A stretch of 64,000 nt of DNA, taken from the NCBI GenBank assembly GCA_028455995.1, contig JABELC010000007.1:1792001-1856000 (forward strand), given 5' to 3'. The notes under the pieces were generated by a model, which had not been told where the DNA came from, searched no databases, and saw nothing but the letters and a program-made list of their open reading frames with translations. The DNA comes from Scleromitrula shiraiana (Eukaryota; Ascomycota; Leotiomycetes; Helotiales; Sclerotiniaceae). Shown piece after piece: positions 23,041 through 33,260 of the stretch. Every line of letters begins with the position of its first letter. Position 1 is the first letter of the stretch. The position numbers and the translations under genes are program-made.

Positions 23041-23319
23041 CATTTTCATAACATCCTTTCTATTAATTCTGTTCATTTATCTTAGAGAATGAATTCTATT
23101 TCATCATTGAATCATTTTGTTATGTAACTATACACATCTTTACCCTTTACCATCACATTTGTACTTTCCATACTCATTTCTGTATCTTCCTCTCCTCATA
23201 AGGACTTCTATCATATTCATTCCTCAGAATCAACAATTGATCAAAAAAATTCCTTGAAATTCAACACAAGTTTTTCCACAATCCCCTACGTACGATTAGG
23301 AATCTATGCAGCCTCAGAT
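22132..23319. promoter_or_regulatory. Divergent intergenic region between PFS2 and DGAT1
   Basis: About 1.2 kb of AT-rich DNA between divergent starts. It contains TATCTC repeats near 22635-22650 and an AT dinucleotide run at 23007-23040. No gene was found. Confidence 0.45.
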
Positions 23320-25199
23320 ATGGTCATGATAGAAAATTCCACAGTGTCTGGCACTGAAATTGTACCAAATACTTCTGAAATTATCAGACGATCGGGACTT
23401 TCACATGTCAATGGTACAAACGGAAAAACGAGATCCAATCTTATTAGTATCGCGGATTTACCAAAACCTCTTACACAACAACAAAATAAACAGGATTCGT
23501 TTCAGAAATATTCTAAAAAGAAGTACAGACATGTTGCTGCTGTGCATTCCAAACCTCGAACGTCATGTCTTAGCCATGATAGTGAGGTTGCCCCGAGTTT
23601 CCTCGGTTTTAGGAATTTAATGGTTCTTGTACTATTGATCTCAAATCTGCGATTGATGCTGGAGAATATCCGAAAGGTTTGCGCTTTCTCTATTATTATA
23701 CAATGGGAGGGATTTCTCGCAGATATATCATGGGAATACTATGCATGGCTATCTAAATGTCTGAATTTCTTTGGGTTGTACTGGGATTGGAATTCGGGAT
23801 GGTTATCTGCAAATTTATGGTTAACATAGCTAACAATGAGTTTATAGTACGGAGTTTTAATATGTATAAAATGTCACGATTATCGAGGGCAGGACCTTAA
23901 ACTGGGTGCTGCGCTTTTCTTGTTCATACCCGGTCACCTTCTCGTCGCATATGTTATCGAAATGGTGGCAGCGCAACAAGCAAGAGCTTCAGTACATGGA
24001 AGTAAGAAACGAGCTGGAACGGCTACCCCGGGTGGTAGTTATATTGCTACTGAGGATGAGCAGAGAAAGTTTCAATCGACTTGGAAGCTGATAGCTTGGA
24101 TGCATGGATTAAATATAACGCTATGTTTGCTCATTACATCTGTGATCGTCTACTTCCTCATACACCATCCACTTATTGGCACCATCACCGAAGCTCATGC
24201 AATCATTGTATGGCTAAAGACCTATAGTTATGCATTTACTTGCCGAGATCTTCGACATGCATATCTACATCCCTCGAGTAAAGAAGAAGACGCATTACCC
24301 GAAATCTATAAACAATGTCCTTATCCGGAAAACATCACATTGAAAAACTTAACATACTTTTGGTGGGCTCCAACATTAGTTTACCAACCCGTATACCCCC
24401 GAACAGACAAAATCAGATGGGGTTTCGTAGGCAAAAGAGCAGCTGAAGTTTTTGGATTAAGCGTCTTTATGTGGGTAGCCAGTGCGCAATATGCAACTCC
24501 CGTTCTACAAAATTCCCTCGACAAAATGGCATCTCTAGATATGGCATCCATCCTAGAAAGACTCATGAAACTATCCACCATCTCCCTAGTCATCTGGCTA
24601 GCAGGTTTCTTCGCCCTGTTCCAATCATTCCTCAACATCCTCGCAGAAATCATGACCTTCGGAGATAGAAATTTCTACGACGATTGGTGGAATTCACCTA
24701 GCGTGGGTGCGTATTGGAGAACGTGGAATAAACCCGTCTATCAATTCATGAAACGCCATGTTTTTTCTCCTCTTGTAGGCAGAGGTTGGAGTTCAGGATC
24801 GGCTAGTATTGCCGTTTTTACGTTTTCTGCGATTCTGCATGAATTGATGGTGGGAATTCCTACGCATAATATTATTGGTATGTTTCTCCCCCCCCTCCCC
24901 GTGTCATCATTATCATTGTTCTTATTCCCATTCGTTCCATATATACATACATACATACATACATACATACATAGCTGACAGATTCCTCAGGCGTAGCATT
25001 CATCGGAATGATGGTCCAACTACCCCTCATAGCCATCACTGCACCACTAGAGAAGATGAAAGGAATTAACGGGAAGATCATCGGGAACTGTATTTTTTGG
25101 ATCTCGTTTACACTTATTGGACAGCCGCTCGCGGCGCTGCTTTACTTTTTTGCTTGGCAGGCTAAGTATGGGAGTGTTAGTAGACAGATCGGGAGGTGA
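23320..25199 (+). CDS. Diacylglycerol O-acyltransferase 1-like membrane-bound O-acyltransferase
   Basis: Predicted to transfer a fatty acyl group from acyl-CoA to diacylglycerol in the ER, the last step of triacylglycerol synthesis. Three exons: 23320-23676, 23848-24877 and 24991-25199, giving 531 aa. The open frame begins earlier at a TTG, but the first ATG is 23320 (a second is at 23326). Signatures: KYRHVAAVHS and SCLSHDSE before the first membrane helix (LMVLVLLISNLRLMLENIRK), FYDDWWN at 395-401, and the putative catalytic His450 in ILHELMVGIP. At least eight hydrophobic segments are visible. The FYxDWWN box and N-terminal block favour DGAT1 over sterol acyltransferase, but assay or phylogeny would decide. 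Intron 2 carries an ATAC repeat. Confidence 0.85.
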
Positions 25200-25535
25200 T
25201 TAGATGGGTGGTGCATGGTTTGTAGTTATCATTTGTTATACGAGATATATGGTTTCATATCACAAGTTGATTAAGTTAAGTTAAGTTGCAATGTTTGATA
25301 TGTTTGAATTTATCGAGGAAAATCAGTAGACATTTCTGGTTTCTTCAAATTTTACGATTCCTACTTTCGTAGCCAGAGAATAGATATCCTGATATCGATC
25401 TCATGTGATCTGATCTGACTATTCAAGAAGAAAAGAAGAACTTCCAAACAGACCGATATATACTATACACCTCCCCCCACCCCTTTAATTCTTCTTCCTC
25501 CATCTCCCCACCCCTCCCCTCCCCTCCCTTCTTCC
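25200..25535. other. Short intergenic between convergent DGAT1 and STE14
   Basis: 336 bp of 3' flanks. It holds a TTAAG run at 25269-25286 and a C-rich plus-strand block from about 25470 that continues into the STE14 coding end. No gene is visible. Confidence 0.6.
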
Positions 25536-26489
25536 CTACACAAACGGAATCCCCACCCTCGTCCTCTTCCTATACTCCACATACTCGCCCCCAAAAAACT
25601 TAACCAACAACTCCTCCTCCCCCCTCACCCTCCTATAAAAAAACCTCCACAACACAACCGCATACCCCACGAAGCAAACCGCATTCCCCAGCACCAACTG
25701 CGTGCCTAGCCCCCACCAGAAAAAGCCAAAATACGACGGATGGCGCAGGTAATTGTAGAGGCCGTGCGTTACGAGGGTGTGGGATGAGGACCGTCGGTAT
25801 TGCACTATGTGGTTGAAGTTTGTGCCGGCCTGGATCATAGCGAGGCTGCGGATGGACTGGCCGAAGAGGGTGAGGAAGAGGCCGAGAAGGAGCAGGGGTG
25901 TGTGGAGGATTGGCGGCACGAGGGAGCGAGAGGGGAAAAAGAGATTCGTGATGGAGCATTCGAGGAACGCGGTTGTATGAGCAATGGTGTATGCGGAGCC
26001 ATTGCCAGTGAATAGAAACGAGGAGATCTTCGCCGAAGGCGTATTGTAGCGGGCGGTAGTCCAGAACTCGAGGAAATGGAATGCACTGAGCACGAGGATG
26101 AAGAAGGGGAGACGCCAGAGCGGCGTGGGTGTTGCGATTGGGAGGATGTTTTGGGAGGGGGAGAGCGTGAGGATGGTGAGGAGGACGGAGAGCGTGAGCA
26201 CGATGCCGATTAGCAGGGAGCGGACGGCGATGCCGGAGAGGGATTTCGGCTGCGAGGGGTAGTATTGTTTTTCGTAGGTTGTGAGGGCTTCGGTTATGCT
26301 GAGGGGTTGGGGGGTGGTGAGGGGTTGTTGGGGGGCGATTCCGCCGTTTGAGAGGGTGTCCCAGGGGCGACGGCGGGTTGTGCCATTGGTGTTAGAGGTG
26401 CTGTTTGGATTTTCTGCGGAGGTGTCGTTTGGAATTCCTGGTGAGATTCCATTGGGGGATCTGCTTGATTGTCCTGCTAAGGTTGACAT
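25536..26489 (-). CDS. ste14: Protein-S-isoprenylcysteine O-methyltransferase (STE14/ICMT)
   Basis: An ER membrane enzyme that methyl-esterifies the C-terminal prenylcysteine of Ras/Rho proteins and lipopeptide pheromones, using S-adenosylmethionine. Single exon, 317 aa. Residues 1-75 are polar, rich in Asn/Ser/Thr. Hydrophobic helices follow (SLLIGIVLTLSVLLTILTL and others). The C-terminal methyltransferase signature is intact: YLRHPSYFGFFWW with His250, then the helix around VGYAVVLWRFFYRRV, and EEELLVKFFGGEYVEYRKRT. The next gene upstream (a sugar acetyltransferase) is divergent, 1.0 kb away. Codons run from C/A-ending at the 5' part to strongly G/T-ending in the last 50 codons. Confidence 0.93.
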   Translation of the reverse strand: MSTLAGQSSRSPNGISPGIPNDTSAENPNSTSNTNGTTRRRPWDTLSNGGIAPQQPLTTPQPLSITEALTTYEKQYYPSQPKSLSGIAVRSLLIGIVLTLSVLLTILTLSPSQNILPIATPTPLWRLPFFILVLSAFHFLEFWTTARYNTPSAKISSFLFTGNGSAYTIAHTTAFLECSITNLFFPSRSLVPPILHTPLLLLGLFLTLFGQSIRSLAMIQAGTNFNHIVQYRRSSSHTLVTHGLYNYLRHPSYFGFFWWGLGTQLVLGNAVCFVGYAVVLWRFFYRRVRGEEELLVKFFGGEYVEYRKRTRVGIPFV

Positions 26490-27503
26490 TGTGAATGTTT
26501 GCCTTTTTCCTTATGTATTCCCTTCCTTGTAGAGATGATATCAAATATCACAATGGGTTCGTCCGTCACTACTTTGTAAATATGTATGTTATAATGAGAA
26601 AAGGATGATATTCAATCCAGTTTTTTCAGCCCGGAACATTCAATCAAGTACAACAAAAATTGTACAAATAAATATAAGCAGAAAGACGGATCGCTAATAC
26701 AAGCTAGAAATGAAACGCAAATTTAAAAAGAAATCGAAAGAAATAATTTATATGTAATTCTCTTTATTCATCGTGAATATTTTTTCATATTCTTCTTCGA
26801 GCTTGGAGCTTCATATTGTTCTTTTTTTTTTTCTTTTTGACAAAGAATGCTATGAAGATAGAATAGGATGGGATTGTTTGGTTTGGTTTGGTTTGAGGGG
26901 TTTATTTTGTTCTGGAATATCTTTTCTTCAGTTCAGGGCTAGGTGAACTAGGGACAAAGAATGCATGTGATAGTTTTTTGGTAACTGGATATGCAATGTA
27001 ACGGTGATAGGGGTTTGTATGCTGTGTAACTACAATCAGAACGCATAGATTTATATAATGTTCACGATACTTATGGAAATGTATAATATATGTTTGAATT
27101 GCCATGAATTGAATCATGATAATTTCTGGTATTACTCTACAATATTGAAGCTTTCATCCATGAATACTCCCATCCTCAAGCCACCTTTAAAGCCACCCAC
27201 CTCCCCCCCCCCCCCACTACGAATAGATATGTAAAGACTCGAGTTGAGATTCCGTGATACCGAGTTATTACAAAAAGTTAGAACTAGTTGTAAAGCGTCA
27301 ACCCAGCCAGTGGGTGCAATACGAATTGGATTTTGAGACTAATGTACCTCGGTAGATATAGTTTAGATAGGAAGGTTTGACCACGTCACAGTGTTATTTA
27401 CTGACAAGTAATCACTTCGACAAGTTGGAGGTAGTTGATATTTCTGTCATTTCTCCCCCTCTCCTGATCAATATTTGAACTCTTGCATACCATATTATAC
27501 ATC
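26490..27503. promoter_or_regulatory. Divergent intergenic region between STE14 and the hexapeptide acetyltransferase
   Basis: About 1 kb of AT-rich sequence with a T tract at 26821-26833, GGTTT repeats near 26879-26893 and a C tract at 27206-27218. No open frame looks coding. Confidence 0.45.
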
Positions 27504-28466
27504 ATGGAAGGCATAGATGAAGTCGAGAATGAAGCTAAAGCATTGAGAGGAGAGCTTCACTATGCTTTCTTGCCAAAGATGGCTGCAAAGCGGGACAGGT
27601 ATGATATCTCCAATTTTGCAAATGATATGTTTGGTATTGGATTCTCCCGGTTTAGAATGTAGCTAATAATTCTTTTTTGTAAAGAGCCCATGCTGCATGC
27701 AGAAGATTTAACGCGGCTGGTGATATCTCGAGAAGAGAGCGTGTTAAGCTATGGAGGGAGTAAGAAATGCTTCTTTATCCACAGTGACTCAAAATCCATC
27801 TAATATCTTTCAGTATTATCGATGATAAAAGTCCCCTGCCACCAGTAGGAGCTACAGACGAAGAAGAGCTTCGTATTCTCGGCGATGAAGCTTATATTGA
27901 GAGTCCAATCAATATAGATTATGGCACAAATATCAAGTACGTATTCATGCTGCATCACCCAGCCTCTATGTACAAACCCATACTCATGCTCAATCCAGAT
28001 TGGGAAAAGGAGTTTACATCAACTTCAATGCTACCTTCCTCGATACTTGCTTGATTAGCATTGGAGCTCGCACTCTGGTTGGACCTAATTGTAACTTCTA
28101 CAGCGCAACACATCCCATAGATCCTTTTCTGAGAGATGGTATCAATGGCCCAGAATTTGGAAAACCTATAACAATAGGCGAGGATTGTGTAAGTATTCAA
28201 GTTGAATTGCCAACACGTCATTTTTCTCCATACGGTCATCTTCTATATCTCATGTATCCTGGCTGACATATTGACAGTGGTTCGGAGGTAGTGTAACAGT
28301 CATTCCAGGAGTTACAATTGGTAGAGGTTGTACTATTGGTGCCGGAAGTGTTGTGACAAAAGATGTTCCCGACTTTTCTATCGTGGCTGGTAATCCTGCC
28401 AGGTTCATCAAAAAGATAGAACCTAAGGAGCAGGATCCAAATCTGAAATGCAGAGTTCCAGGGTAG
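27504..28466 (+). CDS. Hexapeptide-repeat sugar O-acetyltransferase, maltose/galactoside acetyltransferase type
   Basis: Predicted to transfer acetyl from acetyl-CoA to a sugar hydroxyl. Five exons: 27504-27598, 27685-27759, 27814-27936, 27999-28188 and 28278-28466, giving 223 aa, near the family's usual length. The N-terminal maltose-acetyltransferase helix region reads EAKALRGELHYAFLP and CRRFNAA. The left-handed beta-helix has FLDTCLISIGARTLVGPN, FYSATHPID, KPITIGEDCWFGGSVTVIPG and TIGAGSVVTKDVP. The catalytic His of the HP(I/L) block lies in ATHPID, and WFGG and NPAR are also in place. Splicing across five exons hides it from a single-frame scan. The physiological sugar is unknown. The gene ends 55 bp from the end of the convergent TMEM170-like gene. 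Confidence 0.9.
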
Positions 28467-28521
28467 TAAATGACGTTGGTGTAGTTCTTCGCGGCTTATT
28501 GTCATTCCAAATCTCTAGAGT

Positions 28522-29074
28522 TCATAGACCGCCATGTTTAGAAAATGAAGATAGAATCAAAACCATGACGTTGACAAGTGACCATATGAAGGGGATCCAA
28601 GTTGACATCCGGAAGTATCCTGCATTGTATACAGCACCAAGTCTGAGAGGGGTCATATTAGTTCACGATCAAAAATGAACAAGGTCGAGGGAAACCAAAC
28701 TCACATCAGACCAACAAAACTTCCTGCTAATAGAGCTTCCATTCCAGCTACTAAAGCATACCCCAATGGTATAATCCAAACATATTGCCAGGCCCTTTTT
28801 CCCTTTCCCAATTGCATGAATACAGCATAAGCAGCCACTGACATATGAGTGATCCCATATACAATCAATGTCCAAAGAAGGGTATATCGCCATATATCAT
28901 GGGCGTAATATAAATAGTTTGCGACACCGGGTTTTGCCTTGTAAGGCCAGTAGAGTGATGGAAACGGCGGAGTAGCATAATCGAGAGGAGCAGGATTTTG
29001 CACACGAGTACTGTCAATAGCGCGTTAGCATAAACAATATATAGTAGGTAAGGACAATCCTACTTTAGTGCCAT
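28522..29074 (-). CDS. Small multi-span membrane protein, TMEM170-like
   Basis: Three exons: 29074-29064 (only 11 nt, encoding MAL plus two bases), 29010-28705 and 28642-28522, giving 145 aa. Introns 29063-29011 and 28704-28643 are GT-AG. The product begins MALNTRVQNPAPLDY, then PPFPSLYWPYKAKPG. Four hydrophobic stretches follow, including YTLLWTLIVYGITHMSV, VWIIPLGYALVAGMEALLAG and WIPFIWSLVNVMVLILSSF. GSFVGLILGAVYNAGYF spans the second junction, which supports the splice. TMEM170 proteins shape ER and nuclear-envelope membranes in animals; the function in fungi is not established. The family call comes from the overall pattern and length. The open frame alone starts at a GTG and ends early, so the spliced model is needed. 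Confidence 0.75.
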
Positions 29075-29309
29075 AATTTATCAAAGCAGATCCTCGTGGC
29101 ACAACAAGTCGACGGTTGAGGTTGTGTTGTAGTGCAAGCGTCAGGTTGGGTTTTTGTGAAGCTTCGCAAGGCTGAAATACCTCGGCTGGGAATGAACTTC
29201 GAGAATGGCTACAACACATTCAACAAGACATCGAAGATATAAAATAATGCCAATTCACTCAACCCAAACAAGTTGAAACAGATGCATATACAGTTAGGAA
29301 CTAGAAGAT
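29075..29309. promoter_or_regulatory. Compact bidirectional promoter, TMEM170-like and PEX8-like genes
   Basis: Only 235 bp separate the two divergent start codons. No TATA box is obvious. Confidence 0.5.
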
Positions 29310-31397
29310 ATGCCGGCAGATAGACTTCTTACAAATGTGCTACGCACATATCAGGGCGTACCGGATCCAGCGCAAACGGATAGAATACTCTCGACAACAA
29401 CCTCTTTACTTACGACACTTACAAATCCATTAAACATAAGTCTACTCACATCGCATCTTCTCACGGCTCCGGCGATCTGGAATAATATAGATGGATTAAG
29501 AATATGTCTTCGAATTATCAGTATCTTCAACACTGCAGCTATTACCGTCCATCAAAATGAATTGGATGGCCGCAATAACAAACCACCATATGATGCCTAT
29601 CAACCGCGACAAGGAGGCGGAATTAATAGCGATGATTGGGCTCGAGCTGTGATTAAGGGTGCGGATGATAGGTCGCCGAGATGGCAGCATCTACTAGTTA
29701 TTACGGGTGTGTTGCTTGGTATGGAGAGTCGGGATAGACATGGTCTATCAGGAGGACTCCGGACTACACTTGAACGTGCCATGGTTACTGCAGCGAACTT
29801 GGCATTGGAAAATCCCACAAGAGATGGGATCATTGCTGCAGAATCTATTGTGCTATCATTAAATCACGCATTCCCTTTACTATCAGATGGTGTTCGAGCG
29901 GGCTTGGATTATGATAATTTGGTTATGATAATGGTTCGGGCGATGACTGCTATGGAGGGCTATCAGGATGGTCTCTTCCTTCAGGATATCGATGCTGATG
30001 TTAGACAAGTATCTAAGGGAAAGTTTAACTGGTCGCCGCAATCTCATTCCTTCCTTGACCTACAGAGGCGTGCATCAAGCCCCATCATCTCATCTTTGGG
30101 TCCACTATCAAGACTTATTTCACATGCAGTCGAGAACATGAGCAATCCTCTAATAGTGGTGGAAGTTCGCGAGCACCTACTTTCGTTTACCGGTAGACTG
30201 CTAGAAGGCTGGAAAAGAAACAAGTTATCAGAAATTGATCCTTCTGAAGAATCTATATTCTTGACTCCTGAAACAATACAGGTCACTTTACCATTACTCT
30301 GGCAAGTCATGAAGACAGCCATGTTTGCCACGGTAGTCATTCTAAATAGTCTTATGGGGAGGACTTTAGTTGATCCAAGAATTTCAACAAGAAGGCTCGC
30401 TCCCATAGCAGCCTCCGAAACTCTTATTATCTTGGCAAATATACATTTCATAGCCTCTCGTCTTGGCTCGAATGCATTCTCTGCATACGTTTTCGTCAAT
30501 TTATCATCCATTGACATCCTCTCAAATTATCCTCTCGAGTCACGGGAATTCCTGAAAGCAATATACCCCACAGAAGCAGGCCAAATCCCAGCTAGTCCAC
30601 TCCAACGCAATCACGATCTATTCTACCTCAACACATGCGAACACTTCACCAAAGTCCTCAGTCCCCCCGACAACGAAAGCCTAATCATCAACGTCGCAGC
30701 CCCATATCTCAATCCCACAGCCAACGCAAGTTTCCTAGAAATCTTCGAAGCCGCGCATAGTGCCGCTCTCGCCGTCCTAGCAGCCCCACAGAATACAAAA
30801 TTAACTGCTCGATTCATCCCAACATATGTAGACGCTCTATTCAATTCATTCCCCAGTAACCTATCACCTCGACAATTTCGATTTGCTTTCAAAACTCTCC
30901 TACAACTTACCACACCCCCGACTCCTCTCTCAACATCTGAACCTCTACTAGCAGAAACTCTCCTAGAACTACTACATCACCGAGCCCTCCACGCTCCAAC
31001 AACACCCTTACCCGCAGCTGTATACACACGAGACGCAGCCAATACACCACAGCCTGAGAATCCCCCTCCTCCGTTATCCGAACAAGCAATCCTTATGCTC
31101 ACGCTTCTGGACGCTCTACCTCATCTCCCTCTCCACGCTTTACACGAATGGTTATCGATATCAGCGGATCTACTAAACGTGATCGAGGATCGATTTATGC
31201 GCGAATATTGTAAAGCGAGATTTTGGGAAGTCCTAGAAAATGGCGAGATGGATGTTGAGAGGAGTGCGGTTTGTGTGGCTTGGTGGGGGACGTGGGGTGG
31301 AAGGGATCATGTGCTTTTTGGGAGAGGGAGAGGGGAAGGAGATGGTGGTTATTATATGAGTGGGGGACTTGGGGAGGACGTTAAATGTAGATTATAG
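29310..31397 (+). CDS. pex8: PEX8-like peroxin with C-terminal PTS1-type tripeptide
   Basis: Single exon, 695 aa, mostly helical. It resembles fungal Pex8, the intraperoxisomal peroxin that bridges docking and RING complexes for matrix import; this is recalled similarity, not a search. The start MPADRLLTNVLRTYQG is at a good ATG. Conserved-looking blocks are NPLNISLLTSHLLTAPAIW, FNTAAITVHQNEL, DDWARAVIKGADDRSPRWQH, GVLLGMESRDRHGLSGGLR and EIDPSEESIFLTPETIQ. The protein ends in CRL, which fits the [SAC][KRH]L peroxisomal targeting signal; yeast Pex8 also carries a PTS1. Hydrophobic stretches are short, so it is probably not a multi-span protein. The last 60 codons turn G/T-ending after a C/A-ending segment from about 30540. 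Confidence 0.65.
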   Translation: MPADRLLTNVLRTYQGVPDPAQTDRILSTTTSLLTTLTNPLNISLLTSHLLTAPAIWNNIDGLRICLRIISIFNTAAITVHQNELDGRNNKPPYDAYQPRQGGGINSDDWARAVIKGADDRSPRWQHLLVITGVLLGMESRDRHGLSGGLRTTLERAMVTAANLALENPTRDGIIAAESIVLSLNHAFPLLSDGVRAGLDYDNLVMIMVRAMTAMEGYQDGLFLQDIDADVRQVSKGKFNWSPQSHSFLDLQRRASSPIISSLGPLSRLISHAVENMSNPLIVVEVREHLLSFTGRLLEGWKRNKLSEIDPSEESIFLTPETIQVTLPLLWQVMKTAMFATVVILNSLMGRTLVDPRISTRRLAPIAASETLIILANIHFIASRLGSNAFSAYVFVNLSSIDILSNYPLESREFLKAIYPTEAGQIPASPLQRNHDLFYLNTCEHFTKVLSPPDNESLIINVAAPYLNPTANASFLEIFEAAHSAALAVLAAPQNTKLTARFIPTYVDALFNSFPSNLSPRQFRFAFKTLLQLTTPPTPLSTSEPLLAETLLELLHHRALHAPTTPLPAAVYTRDAANTPQPENPPPPLSEQAILMLTLLDALPHLPLHALHEWLSISADLLNVIEDRFMREYCKARFWEVLENGEMDVERSAVCVAWWGTWGGRDHVLFGRGRGEGDGGYYMSGGLGEDVKCRL

Positions 31398-31767
31398 TTT
31401 AATGTAATGTTATGTGTGGGATGGGATAGGATAGGACGGGACGAGACTAAAATGTTGGGAGTTCAATTTAATGAATAAGTAGATATACAATTATGAGATC
31501 TTGATTTAAAAGATATAAATTTAATAACCATGCATTTTGCAGATTTGAATTGTATCTTCTCATTTTATAAAGCAAAGAAGTAGAGCACTTAATATCATAA
31601 TCTTATAAGTCACGATATAACCTCAAACAACTTAAGAATAGCCATAATTTCTTGCAATACGAAGTTCAATCATAAACAAGAAACCAAGAAGCAATGTATA
31701 TAGGTCTTTTTCGCCTACTAACAATCAAATTAAATGCCCTCCCTCGGTCCATTCCCCAATTCAATGA
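31398..31767. other. Intergenic between convergent PEX8-like and PRCC-like genes
   Basis: 370 bp of AT-rich 3' flanks. A GGGAT/GGAC run follows the PEX8-like stop at about 31418-31446. No gene is visible. Confidence 0.6.
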
Positions 31768-32970
31768 TTACCACCCATACCTACTCCCCGCCTCCTTCCT
31801 ATTATTCTTCCCCGTCGCAAAACTCTCCTCCAACGCCTCCTTCTGCGTCTGCGCCGCCGTAACCAACTGTTTCAAACTATGTTTGCCAGGCGCAATAGCC
31901 CTGACCGGATTATGGACAACCTGTTCACCCGCCTGTCTCAATTCCTCATTATGCGCATATTCTTGATCGGTGTTGAAATTTATGATCTTATGTGCTGTGG
32001 GATTATTGCGAGAATTAGGCTTTTGTCGTCCGAAGAGTTGGCGCCGCTCCGCGGCACTGAGGTGCAGTGTGTCGGCTATGGTGTGGAGGGAGTCGGGGTT
32101 GGGATTTATGGGGGGTGTGGGGACGGAGGGGGGAGCGTGGAAGTGGGTGGTTGTGGGTGTGTAGGTTTCGTAGGCGGGTGAGTCTTCTTCTTCTGTTGGG
32201 CGGTATATCATGGGTTGATATTCTCCTTTTGGGGTATTGTTGGGTGTGGTATCGACTGATTCTACTTCGAGTGAGAATAATGATAATTTGGGCTTGGGCT
32301 TCTCTGCTATTTTATCGGCTTGTGGTGTAACTGGCATAATTTTGGGGGTTGTGGCAGTAGATGTTGGTTCCGATGAGCTAGATTTTGATACCTTCTTCTT
32401 TGCTGGCTTTCTAGCAACAGATAAAGGTTTGAACATTAATGGCTTCCCAACCAATTTGACCTCCTCCGCTGGTTTCTGTTCGTCGATCAAAGACTTTGGA
32501 GGTGGAAGATTCATTCCAGATCCAGTATTTTGTATATCTGCATCTTCATTGCTGACGCCCTCATCAACATCATATTCCCTCTCCGGCTCAAGATTCCGAT
32601 CAAACGCTGGAGCAGCTCCTGTCTTAAGATTAACACCAGCTCCAAGCCCACCTTTCCGAGCAGTATTTCCACCACCTAATGATGTAGTCGTAAATTGTGC
32701 GGCACGTTTAGGCGCAGGTAAAAATGAATTGAATCCGCTGAATGCTCCTCCACCAGTCTTCGCACGTTTCGTGGGTGGTTCATCGTCCTTGCTGTCTTCT
32801 TTCAATGATGCTTGTGGTAATGATACTCGAATTTTTCCCGGATTTGATCTATCGATAACTTTCTGAAATGCTGGTTTAGCATTAGAAGTTGTTGTTGAAT
32901 TTGATGGTTTTGATTTAGTAGTTTCTGGGACATCTGAGTCCTCAGAATCCGAATAATCTACAAGTGCCAT
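31768..32970 (-). CDS. PRCC-like nuclear protein (mitotic checkpoint regulator, MAD2B-interacting family)
   Basis: Single exon, 400 aa, mostly disordered. The N-terminus MALVDYSDSEDSD is the acidic start shared by PRCC and other splicing-associated proteins. The C-terminal PRCC block is present: LHLSAAERRQLFGRQ, then KIINFNTDQEYAHNEELRQAG, then PGKHSLKQLVTAAQTQKEALEE. Human PRCC is nuclear, associates with pre-mRNA splicing factors and binds MAD2B. The middle holds Lys/Pro/Ser-rich linkers, including a nuclear-localisation-like PPTKRAKT near residue 70. It starts 290 bp from the divergent SIN1 gene. Confidence 0.8.
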   Translation of the reverse strand: MALVDYSDSEDSDVPETTKSKPSNSTTTSNAKPAFQKVIDRSNPGKIRVSLPQASLKEDSKDDEPPTKRAKTGGGAFSGFNSFLPAPKRAAQFTTTSLGGGNTARKGGLGAGVNLKTGAAPAFDRNLEPEREYDVDEGVSNEDADIQNTGSGMNLPPPKSLIDEQKPAEEVKLVGKPLMFKPLSVARKPAKKKVSKSSSSEPTSTATTPKIMPVTPQADKIAEKPKPKLSLFSLEVESVDTTPNNTPKGEYQPMIYRPTEEEDSPAYETYTPTTTHFHAPPSVPTPPINPNPDSLHTIADTLHLSAAERRQLFGRQKPNSRNNPTAHKIINFNTDQEYAHNEELRQAGEQVVHNPVRAIAPGKHSLKQLVTAAQTQKEALEESFATGKNNRKEAGSRYGW

Positions 32971-33260
32971 GTTTGATGTCGGGGATTTTGGGATTGTTTT
33001 GTGATGTGTTGAAAATAAATTAATATTACAAGCAGGCTGAATAGCCTGTTGCCACAGCCTGACCCAAGCGAGTTAGTGCTAGATTTTACCCCAGATCTTG
33101 CATTGCGATAAGGCTGCACGACCCCGACGACCCCTGTTTACTTTAACATCACAACGATTTCAATCTTTCAATACATTCTTCGAATATAGAATATTTGGAT
33201 TATGCGCAAGCCCATTCCTTAGCATTTGGGGACCATTGATTTGTATTTTGAGATTTCATC
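32971..33260. promoter_or_regulatory. Compact bidirectional promoter, PRCC-like and SIN1
   Basis: 290 bp between divergent start codons. There is no clear TATA box. Confidence 0.5.
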
